Under the pieces are notes generated by a model. That model worked only from the letters and a program-made list of their open reading frames with translations. It was not told where the DNA came from and did not search any database. Positions 14,372-23,036 of a stretch of DNA of 36,839 nucleotides are shown here, one piece after another (within the stretch, counting starts at the first letter, position 1; each line of letters starts with the position of its first letter). Origin of the DNA: Vreelandella aquamarina (GTDB taxonomy: Bacteria > Pseudomonadota > Gammaproteobacteria > Pseudomonadales > Halomonadaceae); the NCBI RefSeq assembly GCF_900110265.1, contig NZ_FODB01000041.1:1-36839 (forward strand), written 5' to 3'. A program made the position numbers and the translations under genes.

Positions 14372-15568
14372 TCAAGGGCCATTATCACGGGCCTGATAAA
14401 GCTGCCAATCGTTGTTGGTGAGCGGCTTAGCACCCTGCTCGGTGACCACCACGGTATCGCTTAAGCCAACGCCCCACTGGCCGGGTACCCGCAGGCAGAG
14501 CGGTAAATGAAACACCATGTTGGTTTCAAATGTGCGCGTTTGGCCTTTAGCGATGTACCCCGTGCCCTCTACCCAACTAGGCGGAAACTGCGCCCCTACG
14601 GCGTAGCCAAACACCCCGGAGAAAAACAGCTGGTCGCGGGTTGGAGCCAGCAGTGCATCTGCCGCCTTCGCGGCATCATCAAAGGTGTTGCCCGGTTTCA
14701 TATGGCTGCACAGCGACTCGAACAGCGAGCGGCACAGGTCGCGGGTTGCGGTTAGTTGCGCGTTAGGTTTTCCTGTCACGGCGGTGCGCATCATGGGTGC
14801 GGTATAGCGCTGGTATGCCGCACCGAACTCTAAAAAGACCGGCTCGTTGGCCTGAATAACGCGGCGCTTATGGTTAACGTGAATCACCCCAATGCGGTGC
14901 CCGCTGGTCACGATAGGCTGCAGGCTCATAAATTCGCTGCCGTTCTCTAGCAGTGCCTTTGCACCCGCCGCCGCAATGTCGTTGTCAGTCACTCCTGGAC
15001 GAATAACGGCCATTGCTGCTTCTAACCCCGCAGCGGTAATACGCGCACTCTCACTTAGCATTTCAAGTTCGGCGCTACTTTTCACAATGCGAATCGTATC
15101 GAGCAGGTCACCTGCTTCACCGAATCGCTCTTTACCTACCGCGTCGGTTAATGCGTTCATCACGCCGACCCGCAGCCCGCTGCTCCAGCCATCGATGCCA
15201 ATGTGCTCGCAAGGGATTAATAGGTCGGTCAACGGCGTGATGATTTCATCCAGATTTTCCCATCGGTAACCGATGATTTCATCCACACGGGCAGTCACCA
15301 CTGCTGCCCCTGTTTCAATAGAGGCGACCTGGAGAACGAGTCTCTCTTGGGTACACACCAAGCAAGCATGCACCGACACCTCAAAGGTGTGATAGCCAGT
15401 TAGGTAGTTAATATCGGCGGGGTCGGTGAGCAGCAGCGCATCCAGCCCACGCTGGGCCATAGCGTGGCGCACCTTGTCTAGGCGCGCTTGATACTCATCG
15501 GAAGCAAAAGGCAGCTCACTTTGGGCGAGTGTCTCGGCAAGGGCTTCGCGGTAGTGGTGGTAATCCAT
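14372..15568 (-). CDS. M24-fold (creatinase/ectoine-hydrolase-like) hydrolase, metal ligands replaced
   Basis: A 398-residue pita-bread-fold protein with an N-terminal creatinase domain (SDEYQARLDKVRHAMAQRG, DPADINYLTGYHTF) and a C-terminal M24 domain from about residue 165. The positions that hold the two metal-binding aspartates in M24 peptidases read LEFGAAYQRYTAPMMRT, so both Asp are gone. The metal His motif reads GYAVGAQ and the last Glu region reads GLSDTVVV. This pattern matches non-peptidase members such as creatinase and ectoine hydrolase DoeA (compare FETNMVFHLPL with the DoeA-type EPNMTFHM). It therefore probably hydrolyses a small amide or amidine without metal. GGAGGT precedes the ATG by five bases. 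It is divergent from puuB, which hints at a link to polyamine or ectoine nitrogen metabolism, but substrate is unknown. Confidence 0.78.
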   Translation of the reverse strand: MDYHHYREALAETLAQSELPFASDEYQARLDKVRHAMAQRGLDALLLTDPADINYLTGYHTFEVSVHACLVCTQERLVLQVASIETGAAVVTARVDEIIGYRWENLDEIITPLTDLLIPCEHIGIDGWSSGLRVGVMNALTDAVGKERFGEAGDLLDTIRIVKSSAELEMLSESARITAAGLEAAMAVIRPGVTDNDIAAAGAKALLENGSEFMSLQPIVTSGHRIGVIHVNHKRRVIQANEPVFLEFGAAYQRYTAPMMRTAVTGKPNAQLTATRDLCRSLFESLCSHMKPGNTFDDAAKAADALLAPTRDQLFFSGVFGYAVGAQFPPSWVEGTGYIAKGQTRTFETNMVFHLPLCLRVPGQWGVGLSDTVVVTEQGAKPLTNNDWQLYQARDNGP

Positions 15569-15927
15569 GGCGACCTCCAGCGTTAGGTAAGGTCAGTATA
15601 GGCAGCTGTTAGCGTTACGCCGCTGCCATTACCAACGCTAGTAATCAGTGTGAGCTGCGCCTCAATCGTACTCGGTAATATGATGACGTAGCCGGTTGGC
15701 ACAAAAACGTGCCTTCTATTCGTGCGCTGAATAAAAGTGTGTGATGTTTATTTCCAGTGGAATGGTCATGTGTTGCATATTCGAGTGTTGCTTTTTTAAT
15801 AACATTTATTTTGTGCGAAAAGGTGTTGTTCGCCTCTGCAACCCCATTGATTACTGTTGCTTGCGCATTTGTACGTCGGTCTATATGATCAGATTGGTTA
15901 AAATAATCAACAAAAGGAAGGTGGCAA
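15569..15927. other. Divergent intergenic region between the M24 gene and puuB
   Basis: 359 bases without a recognisable gene. The half nearest the M24 gene holds a GGCAC-AAAAAC-GTGCC inverted repeat at about 15699-15714 (not a proper sigma54 site, since its GG and GC elements are one base too far apart). The rest is AT-rich. The puuB promoter candidate lies at 15861-15889, followed by AAAATAATCAACA at 15900-15912, a possible PuuR site. Confidence 0.6.
15861..15889 (+). promoter_or_regulatory. Candidate sigma70 promoter of puuB
   Basis: TTGCGC (15861-15866) and TATGAT (15884-15889) are exactly 17 bases apart; the -10 matches 5 of 6 consensus bases. The predicted start near 15896 leaves a leader of about 32 bases to the puuB ATG, containing AAAATAATCAACA, similar to the E. 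coli PuuR box AAAATATAATGAACA. Confidence 0.6.
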
Positions 15928-17220
15928 ATGCAACCTCAAGCGTCTTCTGGTCATGTGGCGTCTTACTACGCGGCATCGTCAAACTCCACGTCTCAAAGGC
16001 CCATGTTGGAGGGGGATGTTGAGTGTGATGTCTGCGTCGTCGGGGCTGGGTTTACGGGTATCTCTGCAGCACTGCATTTGGCGGAGCGTGGCCACCGTGT
16101 GGTGGTGCTGGAAAGCGTGGCGATTGGCTTTGGTGCGTCCGGACGCAACGGTGGGCAGATCGTTAATAGCTATAGCCGTGATATGGATGTTATCGAGAAA
16201 CAAAACGGTGCTGAAACCGCACGGGCACTGGGGGCTATGGCCTTTGAGGGTAATCAGATTATCCGTCAGCGCATTGAAAAGTATCAGATCAACTGCGACC
16301 TAAAAGAAGGCAATCTGTTTGCCGCTTGCAATAAAAAGCAGTGGGAAGGCCTAAAAGAGCAAAAAGCCTTATGGGAGCGCTACGGCCATCAGGAGCTTGA
16401 GCTGCTGGAAGGTCAAGAGGTCAAGCGAGAAATAGGCAGCGATCGTTATGTGGGAGCATTGGTAGATCACTCTGGTGGGCATCTTCACCCTCTCAATTTA
16501 GTGCTGGGGCAGGCGGCGGCTTTGGAGTCGTTGGGTGGCAAGATTTTTGAGCACTCCCCCGTTATCCGCGTGGAGCACGGTGAACCGGTGGCGCTGCATA
16601 CGCCCAAGGGACGCGTGACCGCTCAGCGGGTTGTTATGGCTGGCAATGCTTATTTGCAAGGGTTGCTACCCAAGCTGGAAAGCAAAGCAATGCCATGTGG
16701 CACCCAGATCATTACTACTGAGCCGCTGTCTGCTGCGTTAGCAGCGCAGCTACTGCCTAACGATAAAGCGGTAGAGGATTGTAATTATCTATTAGATTAC
16801 TATCGCTTGACCGCTGATAACCGTTTGCTGTATGGCGGCGGGGTGAACTATGGTGGGCAAGAGTCAAGCAGTATTGAGGCAGCTATTCGGCCGAAAATGC
16901 TGTCTACCTTTCCAGACCTTGGTGATATCCGCGTCGATTACGCCTGGAGCGGAAACTTTTTGCTGACACTCAACCGCCTGCCGCAGTTCGGCCGCATTAA
17001 TAGCAACGTTTACTACGCCCAGGGGTATTCTGGCCACGGGGTGACGTGTTCTCATTTGGCTGGCAAGTTAGTGGCAGAAACGATCAGTGGTGAAGAAGCA
17101 CGTTTTGAAGCTTTTGCGCAGATTTCCCATCTGCCAATGCCCGGCGGACGGTTGTTACGTGTTCCGCTTTCCGCGATGGGAGCGTGGTTTTACGCCATGC
17201 GTGACCGGTTGGCTGTTTAG
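15928..17220 (+). CDS. puuB: Gamma-glutamylputrescine oxidase
   Basis: A 430-residue flavoprotein oxidase of the DAO family. In the Puu pathway it oxidises gamma-glutamylputrescine to gamma-glutamyl-gamma-aminobutyraldehyde, releasing ammonia and hydrogen peroxide. The FAD site is VCVVGAGFTGISAALHLAERG (residues 35-55), with the GFGASGRNGGQI block typical of PuuB/OrdL proteins, a mid-protein GGHLHPLNLVLG and the closing flavin motif YYAQGYSGHGVTCSHLAGK. The ATG at 15928 has AAAAGGAAGG upstream. It is transcribed alone from its own promoter and ends in a strong terminator. Upstream is the divergent M24 gene, downstream the convergent puuA. Family members differ in substrate, but the surrounding puuA, puuD and puuC make PuuB the best call. 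Confidence 0.92.
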   Translation: MQPQASSGHVASYYAASSNSTSQRPMLEGDVECDVCVVGAGFTGISAALHLAERGHRVVVLESVAIGFGASGRNGGQIVNSYSRDMDVIEKQNGAETARALGAMAFEGNQIIRQRIEKYQINCDLKEGNLFAACNKKQWEGLKEQKALWERYGHQELELLEGQEVKREIGSDRYVGALVDHSGGHLHPLNLVLGQAAALESLGGKIFEHSPVIRVEHGEPVALHTPKGRVTAQRVVMAGNAYLQGLLPKLESKAMPCGTQIITTEPLSAALAAQLLPNDKAVEDCNYLLDYYRLTADNRLLYGGGVNYGGQESSSIEAAIRPKMLSTFPDLGDIRVDYAWSGNFLLTLNRLPQFGRINSNVYYAQGYSGHGVTCSHLAGKLVAETISGEEARFEAFAQISHLPMPGGRLLRVPLSAMGAWFYAMRDRLAV

Positions 17221-17250
17221 CGCTGATTAGTTTGATGATTGCTTGGAAGT

Positions 17251-17283
17251 GGGCTGGCGAATATGTTCGTCAGCCCGTTTTTA
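17251..17283 (+). terminator. Rho-independent terminator of puuB
   Basis: GGGCTGGCGAA-TATG-TTCGTCAGCCC forms a long hairpin with one wobble, followed by GTTTTTAT. It begins 31 bases after the puuB stop. Confidence 0.88.
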
Positions 17284-17366
17284 TTTGCCACAGATATTCA
17301 CTGATAACACGGAATAAAAATCTAATAGAATGATGGGGGCGCAGCATAAGACAGGCAGAAGTAATA

Positions 17367-17397
17367 AGAGAGAGACGTCGCGCAGCGCCTCTCTCTA
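17367..17397 (-). terminator. Terminator-like hairpin after puuA
   Basis: On the minus strand AGAGAGAG and TCTCTCTCT flank a GC-rich centre, followed by TTATTACTT. The stem is convincing but the T-run is interrupted, so termination strength is uncertain. It starts about 22 bases past the puuA stop. Confidence 0.5.
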
Positions 17398-17418
17398 TTC
17401 TATTGATGGTTTATCAAC

Positions 17419-18807
17419 TTACACGTGTCGCAAGTACCAGTCATATTCCATGGCGCTAACTTCGCGCATGGTTTCGGCGCGCTCTGCTTGGCGGTTGGCA
17501 ATGAACACTTCAATAAAGTCTTCGCCAAGTTGTTCGCCAAGTACACGGTTGTTGCTCAAAAGGTGCAGCGCTTGGGTCCAGCTGTTAGTCAACTGAGGTG
17601 CGATTTGGTCATAGGCGTTGCCGACGATTGGCTCCGCAGGTGCAATCTGCTGAGTTAGGCCATGGTGGATAGAGGCCAGAACGGTGGCCAGTAACAGGTA
17701 GGGATTAACATCGGCACCCGCTACACGGTGCTCTATGCGCCGCGCTTCTTTTGGCCCGGCGGGGATGCGTATGGCCACAGAGCGGTTGTCGTATCCCCAG
17801 GTAGGTGCCATGGGCACATAGAGTCCTTCCTGAAAACGGCGGAACGAATTGAGGTTGGGAGCCAGCAGTGCCATGGAGTCTGGCATCAGTTCCAGCAGTC
17901 CTCCTACAGCGTGTTGCAGTGCGGTACTCTCCAGCGGGTTGTCGCCGTTTTCTGCAAAGATATTATGTCCGTTGTTATCTACCAAGCTGACATGAACATG
18001 GGTGCCGCTACCGGCTTCTAAACCATAAGGCTTGGCCATAAAGGTAGCTTCAAAGCCGTGCTTTAATGCAACGCCCTTGATCAGTCGCTTGAGCAGTACT
18101 GAATGGTCGCAGGCGCTTAGCGCATCATCTGTGTGAATCAGGTTGGCTTCAAACTGGCCGGGTGCACACTCTTTTAATACCGTATCCAGCGGCAAGCCTT
18201 GTGCCTGGGCGGCGCTCTGTAAGTCATTGATAAATTCAGCGTACTCGTCTAATTCCAACACCGAATACAGCTGGCTTTGAGTGGCACGCTCGCCGCTGCA
18301 AGGAGATTGCGGTGGCTGAATCAAATTTTCTTCGTCGCGTAAACGGTCAACCAGATAAAACTCTAACTCAAGGGCGACGACGGGAGTTAAGCCGCGGCCG
18401 GAGAGCTGCTCAAGAATGCGCCGTAGAATCTGGCGTGGATCGGCAAAAAATGGTGAGCCGTCCATCTCCTCCATGGTCATCAATAGCTGGCCATACTGGC
18501 TGTTATTCATCCAGGTGACTGGATTGAGCGTGCCGGGAATGGCGCGACATACGCGGTCGCCGTCGCCGCTGGAAAGCCCTAGGCCAGTCTCTTCAACGGT
18601 GTTGCCATTGATGTCCAACGCAAATACCGAAGCAGGCAAATAGATGCCTTTTTCAAACACTTTGCCAAGGTTATCGCTAGGGATGCGTTTACCGCGAATG
18701 ACGCCGTTAAGATCACTGATTAACAGGTCAATGCTGGTGATCTCTGGGTGACTGTCGAGAAAGTCCGAGGCTACGTTTTGAGCGTCTGTGTTATTGGCAG
18801 AGGACAT
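17419..18807 (-). CDS. puuA: Gamma-glutamylputrescine synthetase (glutamine synthetase family)
   Basis: A 462-residue glutamine-synthetase-fold enzyme. PuuA ligates glutamate to putrescine with ATP, the first step of the gamma-glutamylated putrescine pathway. The beta-grasp N-terminal domain has IDLLISDLNGVIRGKRI. The catalytic domain shows the metal-binding VVALELEFYLVD, GSGTHVHVSLVD, the ATP-site APNLNSFRRFQ and the glutamate-site arginines in SVAIRIPAGP with RRIEHRVAGAD. It lacks the adenylylation loop typical of GlnA. The start at 18807 gives AAGGTA about eight bases upstream and matches family length; extension to 18927 would run through its own promoter. Its gene is divergent from puuD, sharing a 266-base regulatory region. 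Confidence 0.93.
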   Translation of the reverse strand: MSSANNTDAQNVASDFLDSHPEITSIDLLISDLNGVIRGKRIPSDNLGKVFEKGIYLPASVFALDINGNTVEETGLGLSSGDGDRVCRAIPGTLNPVTWMNNSQYGQLLMTMEEMDGSPFFADPRQILRRILEQLSGRGLTPVVALELEFYLVDRLRDEENLIQPPQSPCSGERATQSQLYSVLELDEYAEFINDLQSAAQAQGLPLDTVLKECAPGQFEANLIHTDDALSACDHSVLLKRLIKGVALKHGFEATFMAKPYGLEAGSGTHVHVSLVDNNGHNIFAENGDNPLESTALQHAVGGLLELMPDSMALLAPNLNSFRRFQEGLYVPMAPTWGYDNRSVAIRIPAGPKEARRIEHRVAGADVNPYLLLATVLASIHHGLTQQIAPAEPIVGNAYDQIAPQLTNSWTQALHLLSNNRVLGEQLGEDFIEVFIANRQAERAETMREVSAMEYDWYLRHV

Positions 18808-18898
18808 ACGTTGTACCTTATTTTTATGCCGTTTTAGTTGTGTTTCTGCTAACAGTATCCTTGCGTCGGTAGCCGCTTGTGTCAAATATTTAGTAACA

Positions 18899-18927
18899 AA
18901 AATAGTGGTATTATTTTTTAGGGTCAA
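18899..18927 (-). promoter_or_regulatory. Candidate sigma70 promoter of puuA
   Basis: On the minus strand TTGACC (complement of 18922-18927) and TATTTT (complement of 18899-18904) are 17 bases apart. The spacer contains AAAAATAAT, resembling the start of the E. coli PuuR box, so a repressor bound there would block the polymerase. Confidence 0.55.
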
Positions 18928-18997
18928 CTAGTTATTTTTTTAATCTCTTTTTTATCAGTAATTTACGGTGTTTTTCTATAAAAATTCTATTTTGCTA

Positions 18998-19026
18998 TTG
19001 GAAAATAAAACAAGCCACGCTATGTT
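18998..19026 (+). promoter_or_regulatory. Candidate sigma70 promoter of the puuD-spuC-puuC operon
   Basis: TTGGAA and TATGTT (4 of 6 each) lie 17 bases apart. AAAATAAAACAAG overlaps the -35 and spacer (19002-19014), a loose PuuR-box resemblance. The leader to puuD is about 40 bases. The 266 bases between puuA and puuD are otherwise very AT-rich with no gene. Confidence 0.4.
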
Positions 19027-19073
19027 GAAATGACTGTTAAATAAAACATAACAACCGACAAAGTGGTTTGACT

Positions 19074-19880
19074 ATGCAAGCAACGCATTCCCCACGCCCA
19101 TTGGTGGGCGTCATCGCCTGCTGCCGAGAAGTGGAAGGCCATCCCGCGCAGATTGTGACTGATAAGTTCCTGCAGGCGCTTTACCACTACGGCATCACGC
19201 CGGTGATTCTTCCTGTGTTAGCCGCCGATATGTTGATGCCGGAGCAGCGTGCTGAACAGGCCATCGCTCTGTTGGGCAGCCTGGATGGCTTGATGCTAAC
19301 TGGCAGTTATACCAACGTTGCTCCTGACCGCTATGGTGCTGAACGCGCCCCAGAGAATACTCGTGCTGACGCACGGCGCGACGAAGTGGCGCTTTGCTGG
19401 GTGCACGAGGCGTTACGGCAGGCGTTGCCCTTATTTGGCATTTGCCGCGGCTTTCAGGAAATGAATGTCGCTCTTGGGGGCACGCTTCATCAGGCAGTTC
19501 AAACGCTACCCGGCATGCTCGATCATCGCGAGCCACCCGCTGACGATATGGCGGGCCATTATGCACCCTCTCATACGGTAAAGATTCGCCCGGATGGTGC
19601 CCTGGCGGCGCTATATAGCAGCGAGCATGCTGAGGTGAATTCACTTCACCAGCAGGGGATTGATCAGTTAGCACCAGCGCTGGATGCAGAAGCCTGGGCG
19701 CCTGATGGATTGGTTGAAGCGATTTCCGTGCGCGACGCTGCTGCGTTTGCCCTGGCTGTTCAGTGGCATCCGGAGTGGCGCCCTAAAGAACATCCCTTCT
19801 ATGACGCTCTGTTTCAGGGGTTTGCGGCGGCCTGCCGTCAGCATCGTACTCAGCGCGCTGCCCAGCTTGCTGTTAGCTGA
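19074..19880 (+). CDS. puuD: Gamma-glutamyl-GABA hydrolase
   Basis: A 268-residue class I glutamine amidotransferase-like hydrolase that splits gamma-glutamyl-GABA into glutamate and GABA, the final step of the glutamylated putrescine route. The nucleophilic cysteine is in PLFGICRGFQEMNVALGG (about residue 124). The His-Glu part of the triad is in LAVQWHPEWRPKEHP. The substrate-side motif SYTNVAPDRYG and the HREP and VNSLHQQGI blocks also match PuuD proteins. The ATG at 19074 was preferred to the TTG six bases earlier. Its stop lies 35 bases before spuC, consistent with one operon puuD-spuC-puuC. Confidence 0.93.
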   Translation: MQATHSPRPLVGVIACCREVEGHPAQIVTDKFLQALYHYGITPVILPVLAADMLMPEQRAEQAIALLGSLDGLMLTGSYTNVAPDRYGAERAPENTRADARRDEVALCWVHEALRQALPLFGICRGFQEMNVALGGTLHQAVQTLPGMLDHREPPADDMAGHYAPSHTVKIRPDGALAALYSSEHAEVNSLHQQGIDQLAPALDAEAWAPDGLVEAISVRDAAAFALAVQWHPEWRPKEHPFYDALFQGFAAACRQHRTQRAAQLAVS

Positions 19881-19915
19881 ACGCTTGTTGTAACGATTTG
19901 AACAGGAACTGACTT

Positions 19916-21292
19916 ATGCAGACTCAGGATTACCAGGCGTTGGATCGCCAGCATCACCTTCATCCATTCACTGACTTTAAATCACTTGGCGAAGAGGGTA
20001 GTCGCATCATCACCCACGCCGAAGGGGTATACATATACGACAGCCAGGGCAATCGTATTCTTGATGGTATGGCAGGTCTTTGGTGCGTCAATCTTGGTTA
20101 CGGGCGTCAGGAGTTGGTTGATGCCGCCACCGAGCAAATGCAGCAGCTGCCGTATTACAACAACTTCTTTAAAACCACCCACCCTCCGGCAGTGAAGCTG
20201 GCCGCTAAGCTGAGTGAGCTGGCACCCGAGCATATCAATCATGTGTTCTTCACAAGTTCCGGATCTGAAGCCAACGATACCGTGCTGCGTATGGTGCGAC
20301 GCTATTGGGCGATTAAAGGCAAGCCGGAAAAGCAATGGGTTATCTCGCGTGAAAATGGCTATCACGGCTCTACTGTTGCGGGCATGAGCCTTGGCGGTAT
20401 GGCGCCGATGCATGATCAAGGTGGCCCATGTGTGCCGGGGATTACCCATATTGGCCAGCCTTACTGGTTTGGTGAAGGGCGCGACATGAGCCAGGAAGCC
20501 TTTGGCAAGCATTGTGCCCAAGCGTTGGAGGAGCAAATTCTGGCGTTGGGTGAAGATAAAGTGGCGGCTTTTATCGCTGAGCCGGTGCAGGGCGCAGGTG
20601 GTGCGATTATTCCACCGGACAGCTATTGGCCTGCGGTGAAAGAGGTGTTGGCCAAGTACGACATTCTGTTGATTGCCGATGAAGTCATTTGCGGCTTTGG
20701 GCGTTTAGGCGAGTGGTTTGGCAGTACTCACTATGGGTTAAAACCTGACCTGATGCCGATTGCCAAGGGCCTGTCGTCAGGCTATCTACCCATTGGCGCG
20801 GTGCTAGTGGGAGATCGCATGGCCGATACGCTGATCGAAGACGGCGGTGAGTTCTTCCACGGCTTTACTTACTCCGGCCACCCTGTGTGTGCGGCTGTTG
20901 CGCTTAAAAACCTCGAATTGCTGGAAAGTGAGCGGGTGGTCGAGAAAGTCCGCGATGAATTGGGGCCCTATCTGGCCAAGCGTTGGCAGGAACTAGCTGA
21001 GCATCCGCTGGTGGGCGAAGCCCGTTCGTTAGGCTTGATTGGTGCACTAGAAATAGTCGCCGATAAGCACACCGGTGAACGTTTCGATAAGTCTCTTTCC
21101 GCAGGCAATCTGTGCCGTGACTTGTGCTTTGAAAGCGGCCTGGTGATGCGCTCAGTGGGCGACACCATGGTGATGTCTCCGCCGCTAATTATCACCCGCG
21201 ATGAAATCGATGAATTAGTCAGCAAGGCGCGTTTGGCTTTGGATAAAACCGCTGAAAAGTTGGCGATAACACACCCTATGGAGAGTGCATAA
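19916..21292 (+). CDS. spuC: Putrescine:pyruvate aminotransferase, SpuC type
   Basis: A 458-residue class III PLP aminotransferase closely resembling Pseudomonas SpuC, which transfers the amino group of putrescine (and other polyamines) to pyruvate, giving 4-aminobutyraldehyde. Shared blocks include HHLHPFTDFKSL, EGVYIYDSQGNRILDGMAGL, HVFFTSSGSEANDTVLRMVR, NGYHGSTVAGMSLGG, IADEVICGFGRLGEWFGS and the PLP lysine at residue 284 in LMPIAKGLSSGYLPIGAV. Its stop codon overlaps the puuC ATG (TAATG), so the two are translationally coupled. Its presence inside a puu operon gives the cell both the transaminase and the glutamylation routes. Gamma-glutamylputrescine might instead be its amino donor, which sequence cannot settle. 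Confidence 0.9.
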   Translation: MQTQDYQALDRQHHLHPFTDFKSLGEEGSRIITHAEGVYIYDSQGNRILDGMAGLWCVNLGYGRQELVDAATEQMQQLPYYNNFFKTTHPPAVKLAAKLSELAPEHINHVFFTSSGSEANDTVLRMVRRYWAIKGKPEKQWVISRENGYHGSTVAGMSLGGMAPMHDQGGPCVPGITHIGQPYWFGEGRDMSQEAFGKHCAQALEEQILALGEDKVAAFIAEPVQGAGGAIIPPDSYWPAVKEVLAKYDILLIADEVICGFGRLGEWFGSTHYGLKPDLMPIAKGLSSGYLPIGAVLVGDRMADTLIEDGGEFFHGFTYSGHPVCAAVALKNLELLESERVVEKVRDELGPYLAKRWQELAEHPLVGEARSLGLIGALEIVADKHTGERFDKSLSAGNLCRDLCFESGLVMRSVGDTMVMSPPLIITRDEIDELVSKARLALDKTAEKLAITHPMESA

Positions 21293-22791
21293 TGGCGGCA
21301 GATACACCGAAAACCCTCGCCGACTGGCAATCAAAAGCCGCATCACTGAGCTTTGAAACGCGCGCTTTCATTAATGGTGAGTTTGTCGCTGCCGCCGATG
21401 GCAGCACGCTGACCAGCATCAACCCTGCCACCGGGCATGTTCTTGCAGAGGTTGCCAGCTGCAATGTTCAAGATGCTGAACTTGCGACGCAAGCAGCCCG
21501 CGCCACCTTTGAAAGTGGTGTCTGGTCACGTTGCCACCCAAGTAAGCGTAAGCGTGTGCTACTGCGTCTAGCCGAGCTGGTAGATACACATCGCGATGAA
21601 CTGGCGCTGTTAGACACATTGGACATGGGCAAGCCGATTTCCAGTTCGCTAGGTGACTTGACAGGTACAGTGGCTTGCCTGCGCTATCAGGCGGAATGTA
21701 TCGACAAGCTGTACGGCGAAGTGGCACCTACTGGAGATCGTGCGCTAGGACTGGTGCTACGCGAGCCAATGGGCGTTATCGCTGCCATTGTGCCGTGGAA
21801 TTTTCCACTGATGATGACGTCCTGGAAGATTGCTCCGGCACTGGCTGCGGGCAACAGCGTCATTCTCAAACCGTCGGAAAAATCACCTTTATCAGCGCTG
21901 CGCTTGGCACACCTTGCCAAGGAAGCGGGAATTCCCGATGGCGTCTTTCAGGTGCTGCCAGGTTACGGCCATACGGTGGGCAAAGCTCTGGCACTTTCCA
22001 TGCAGGTTGATGGCCTGGCGTTTACCGGCTCCACCGGCGTGGGCAAACAGCTGATGCAGTACGCGGGACAATCCAACCTGAAACGCGTGTTTCTGGAGTG
22101 CGGTGGCAAAAGCCCCAACATTGTTTTTGCCGACTGCCAGCACCTTGATGCCGTCGCCCAAAGCGCTGCGGAAGCTATTTTCCACAACCAAGGCGAAGTC
22201 TGTATTGCCGGTTCGCGCCTGCTGGTGGAAAACAGTATTCGCCAGGATTTTGTGGCCCGCGTAGTGAAAGCTGCTGAGCATATGCAGCCTGGAGACCCGC
22301 TTGATCCAGGTAGCTTCATGGGTGCCATGGTTGATGAAGCGCAGTACCAACGAGTACTGGAGTATATTCGTCAAGGCGAAAGCGAAGGTGCCACCCTGAA
22401 ACTAGGCGGCGAACCTAGCGATTCCAATGGATATTTCCTGCCGCCTACGGTCTTCGATGATGTGACTCCCGAGATGCGCATTGGCCGCGAAGAAATATTT
22501 GGTCCTGTGCTAAGTGTGTTTGGGTTCGACAGTGAAGAGCAAGCGATTGCGCTGGCCAATGACAGTGATTACGGCCTTGCTGCGGGAGTTTGGAGTCAAG
22601 ACATTGACCGCATCATGCGGGTCTCTCGGCGGCTGCAATCTGGTCAGGTATACGTGAACAACTGGGCCGGTATCGATCAGACCGTTCCCTTCGGTGGTGT
22701 TAAGCAGTCGGGCAATGGACGCGATAAATCGCTTCACGCGCAGGAGAAATACTGTGAAGTGAAGACGGTATGGATGTCGCTTAGCCCTTAA
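21292..22791 (+). CDS. puuC: Gamma-glutamyl-gamma-aminobutyraldehyde dehydrogenase
   Basis: A 499-residue NAD(P)-dependent aldehyde dehydrogenase. PuuC oxidises gamma-glutamyl-gamma-aminobutyraldehyde to gamma-glutamyl-GABA and also accepts 4-aminobutyraldehyde, so it can serve both PuuB and SpuC products. Motifs are IVPWNFPLMM, KPSEKSPLSALRLA, the coenzyme-site FTGSTGVGKQLM, the general base in LECGGKSPNIV, the catalytic Cys304 in HNQGEVCIAGSR, and [13 protein letters not shown]. The C-terminus KQSGNGRDKSLHAQEKYCEVKT is characteristic of PuuC/AldH. It starts within the spuC stop codon. No terminator is obvious in the 245 bases before nhaC. Confidence 0.92.
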   Translation: MAADTPKTLADWQSKAASLSFETRAFINGEFVAAADGSTLTSINPATGHVLAEVASCNVQDAELATQAARATFESGVWSRCHPSKRKRVLLRLAELVDTHRDELALLDTLDMGKPISSSLGDLTGTVACLRYQAECIDKLYGEVAPTGDRALGLVLREPMGVIAAIVPWNFPLMMTSWKIAPALAAGNSVILKPSEKSPLSALRLAHLAKEAGIPDGVFQVLPGYGHTVGKALALSMQVDGLAFTGSTGVGKQLMQYAGQSNLKRVFLECGGKSPNIVFADCQHLDAVAQSAAEAIFHNQGEVCIAGSRLLVENSIRQDFVARVVKAAEHMQPGDPLDPGSFMGAMVDEAQYQRVLEYIRQGESEGATLKLGGEPSDSNGYFLPPTVFDDVTPEMRIGREEIFGPVLSVFGFDSEEQAIALANDSDYGLAAGVWSQDIDRIMRVSRRLQSGQVYVNNWAGIDQTVPFGGVKQSGNGRDKSLHAQEKYCEVKTVWMSLSP

Positions 22792-23036
22792 ACACCGCGG
22801 TACGCGACGATCGAACCGCAATTAAAAGCATCACCACGTATTAATTTGAATTATCCACAGCGCTAGGCGCTGCCGTACAAGCGGTGGCGTCTGGTAACGG
22901 CTCCCCTGTGCCTGAATACCGTATCAGAAACGTCATAACAATCTTTGTGATGGTCTCAGCAGACCTGAACAACGGTTTCTAACGCGGTTACATCACTATT
23001 AACACCAACAACAAGCAAATGCTGAGTGAGGACATT

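Noticed and set aside
15698-15716. TTGGCAC...TGCC as a sigma54 promoter
   Set aside because: The GG and GC elements are 11 bases apart instead of the strict 10. It is better described as a GGCAC/GTGCC inverted repeat.
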